Of a stretch of 64,000 nt of DNA, positions 62,579-64,000 are shown piece after piece. The stretch comes from an uncultured delta proteobacterium. GTDB taxonomy: Bacteria > Myxococcota_A > Polyangia > Polyangiales > Polyangiaceae. Where the stretch lies: the NCBI GenBank assembly GCA_903906315.1, contig CAIVJW010000365.1, positions 1-64,000 of the forward strand, in the 5' to 3' direction. The stretch's first letter is position 1; the number at the start of each line of letters is the position of its first letter. A program made the position numbers and the translations under genes. Under the pieces are notes generated by a model. That model was given only the letters and a program-made list of their open reading frames with translations. It did no database searches and had not been told where the DNA came from.

Positions 62579-64000
62579 GCTTCGTCGAGGTCGCCCTCAT
62601 CATCGTCAAGATCCTGATCATGGTCATGTTCTTCCTGAACATGGCCGCGATCACGACGTGGTTCGATCGTCGGCAGGGCGCGATGATCCAGGACCGCGTC
62701 GGCCCGAACCGCGCGGTGATCAAGCTCCCGAGCCTGGTCGGGCGCGCCATCGTGATGCTGCCTCCGTCGCTCGTCGGCCTCCTAGCCGTCTTCGCGATGG
62801 TCGTCGGCGACGTCCGCGGTCGCATCGCCTTCGAGCGCATGACGCTGGCGATTCAGGGCGCGGTCTTCGTCGCCTGGTTCGGCCTGGTGCTGCTCACCGC
62901 GCTCGTGCAGCGCGAGGGCGCCTCGAACGCGGCCGAGGACCGGCTCACCGACGCGAGCCCGCGACAGATCTTCTACGGGGGGCTGGTCGCGCACGTCCTC
63001 GGCTTCATCGTCGCGCGCCTCGTGCCCGTCGCCGGCCTCCCGATGGCCGTCCGCGTGGTCGGCGCGGTGTTCGCCGTCCTCCTCTTCGCGACGGGCCTCT
63101 ATGCGTCGTCGAAGGTCGGCGAGGGCGGCGTCGAGATCCGCCTCGCCGGCCTGCTTCACGCCGGCGCCGACGCGATCAAGCTCCTCTGGAAGGAGGACTT
63201 CATCCCGAAGAACGCCGATCGCCTGCTGCACGGGCTCGCGCCGATCATGGCGATGTTTCCGGCGTTCGTGACGTTCGCCGTCATCCCCTTCGGCGACAAG
63301 CTCTGCTTCGCCGACAACGGCAACGGCGTGTTCGACGCGGGCGACCTCGGGCGGGCATCGCCCGTCATGGGCCGGGCGTTTCAGTGCGGCGGCCACGCGG
63401 TGTCGCTGCAGATCGCCGATCTCAACGTCGGCATCCTCTACATGTTCGCGGTCGCGGGCACGGGCGTCGTCGGCGCGGCCCTCGCCGGTTGGGCGAGCGA
63501 CAACAAGTTCTCGCTCCTCGGCGGCCTGCGCGCGGCGGCCCAGATGGTCAGCTACGAGGTCGCGATGGGCCTCTCGCTCGTCGGCCTCCTGATGATCTAC
63601 GGCAGCATCCGCATGCAGCCGATGGTCGACTGGCAGGGGGAGAATGCGTGGGGCATCTTCGTGCAGCCCTTCGCCTTCTTCATCTTCCTCGCGGCCCTCA
63701 TCGCCGAGACGAAGCGCGTGCCCTTCGACCAGCCCGAGGGCGAGAGCGAGATCGTCGCCGGGTACTTCGTCGAGTACTCGGGCGCGAAGTTCGTCATGTT
63801 CTACACGGGCGAGTACATCGAGTTCGTCGTCTCGAGCGCCATCTTGGTCACGCTGTTCTTCGGCGGCTACCACCTGCCGTTCCTTCACCGCGACGGCATT
63901 TCGGTCGCGTTCGGCGACAGCGTTCTCTTCGACTACAAGATGACGCACCTCGCGGTCACCGTGCTCGGCGCGCTCGTCTTCTTCGGCAAGACGATCTTCA
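62575..64000 (+). CDS. nuoH: NADH-quinone oxidoreductase subunit H, 3' end cut by window
   Basis: The membrane subunit next to the quinone site, from a GTG that overlaps the nuoG stop (GTGA) to the window end, about 475 residues read. Family motifs are present: RVGPNRA (41-47), LAGLLHAGADAIKLLWKEDF (190-209), IPKNADRLLHGLAP, and FFIFLAALIAETKRVPFDQP with EGESEIVAGYFVEYSG. In canonical NuoH the first two motifs are almost adjacent. Here about 140 residues with roughly three extra hydrophobic segments lie between them (about 48-188), and a further loop of about 35 residues interrupts the middle (CFADNGNGVFDAGDLGR). Reading frame and motifs are intact, so it looks functional. Confidence 0.93.
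   Translation, partial: MSFVEVALIIVKILIMVMFFLNMAAITTWFDRRQGAMIQDRVGPNRAVIKLPSLVGRAIVMLPPSLVGLLAVFAMVVGDVRGRIAFERMTLAIQGAVFVAWFGLVLLTALVQREGASNAAEDRLTDASPRQIFYGGLVAHVLGFIVARLVPVAGLPMAVRVVGAVFAVLLFATGLYASSKVGEGGVEIRLAGLLHAGADAIKLLWKEDFIPKNADRLLHGLAPIMAMFPAFVTFAVIPFGDKLCFADNGNGVFDAGDLGRASPVMGRAFQCGGHAVSLQIADLNVGILYMFAVAGTGVVGAALAGWASDNKFSLLGGLRAAAQMVSYEVAMGLSLVGLLMIYGSIRMQPMVDWQGENAWGIFVQPFAFFIFLAALIAETKRVPFDQPEGESEIVAGYFVEYSGAKFVMFYTGEYIEFVVSSAILVTLFFGGYHLPFLHRDGISVAFGDSVLFDYKMTHLAVTVLGALVFFGKTIF

Overview
The window is 64 kb of very GC-rich DNA (coding third positions almost all G or C) with dense short-gap operons and many GTG and TTG starts. The gene content points to a myxobacterium, probably class Polyangia of the Myxococcota: kelch plus Cys-rich surface proteins with a hydrophobic, Arg-rich tail, Ser/Thr/Gly-rich lipoproteins, a lamin-tail lipoprotein, paired DUF2169 proteins beside VgrG, fused PilZ/J-domain proteins, FHA-GGDEF and GAF signalling proteins, and an IHF-like protein with an acidic tail. 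This assignment is inferred from gene families, not from a marker gene.

Layout. (1) 1-10188, plus strand: the end of a cyclic-nucleotide-binding protein, then a compact cell-envelope cluster: a small phosphoglycosyl transferase, a MurJ-type flippase, a ComB-type phosphatase, a U32-like TIM-barrel protein, a fused MurL-MurD, then MurE and MurF. (2) 10221-21736, minus strand: FAD oxidoreductase, MASE3-like histidine kinase, a scrambled kelch/Cys-rich gene, purU, a Tat/lipobox protein, tyrS, an IHF-like gene and a GT-C-like membrane protein. (3) 21939-30765, plus strand: a PilZ/J-like protein, a short Hsp70 and a second J-like protein in one operon, then a SWIM-SNF2 helicase and an MFS exporter. 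(4) 30769-40853: a GT-C-like membrane protein (minus), GAF protein and histidine kinase, pabB-pabC, FHA-GGDEF, and two Hsp20 genes. (5) 40928-49758: lipoprotein, then an orphan type VI secretion spike island (two DUF2169 proteins, a cargo candidate, VgrG) with a divergent three-gene operon. (6) 49759-57984: hemerythrin-like protein, lamin-tail lipoprotein, DUF2252 protein, a PEGA-like membrane protein, kup, a lone receiver, and a TPR protein. (7) 58166-64000: a respiratory complex I operon nuoA-B-C-D-G-H, cut off by the window end.

The most interesting block is the first. Ligases for a D-Glu-containing peptide (MurL-MurD, MurE with a DAP-type motif, MurF), a membrane-anchored sugar-phosphate transferase that could stand in for MraY, and a MurJ-like flippase sit in one run of genes. 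MurA, MurB, MurC, MraY and MurG are absent here. That composition would suit a second, peptidoglycan-like lipid-linked glycopeptide pathway. The ComB-like and U32-like genes would be its unexplained additions. This is a hypothesis from gene content; whether the genome also has an ordinary dcw cluster cannot be seen.

Other points worth a look are an Hsp70 flanked by two J-like proteins that have both lost the HPD motif, a NuoH with about 140 extra residues, a complex I run that skips nuoE and nuoF, and a kelch gene whose N-terminal half lies out of frame inside its own 3' part. No tRNA, rRNA, CRISPR array, insertion sequence or prophage was recognised.
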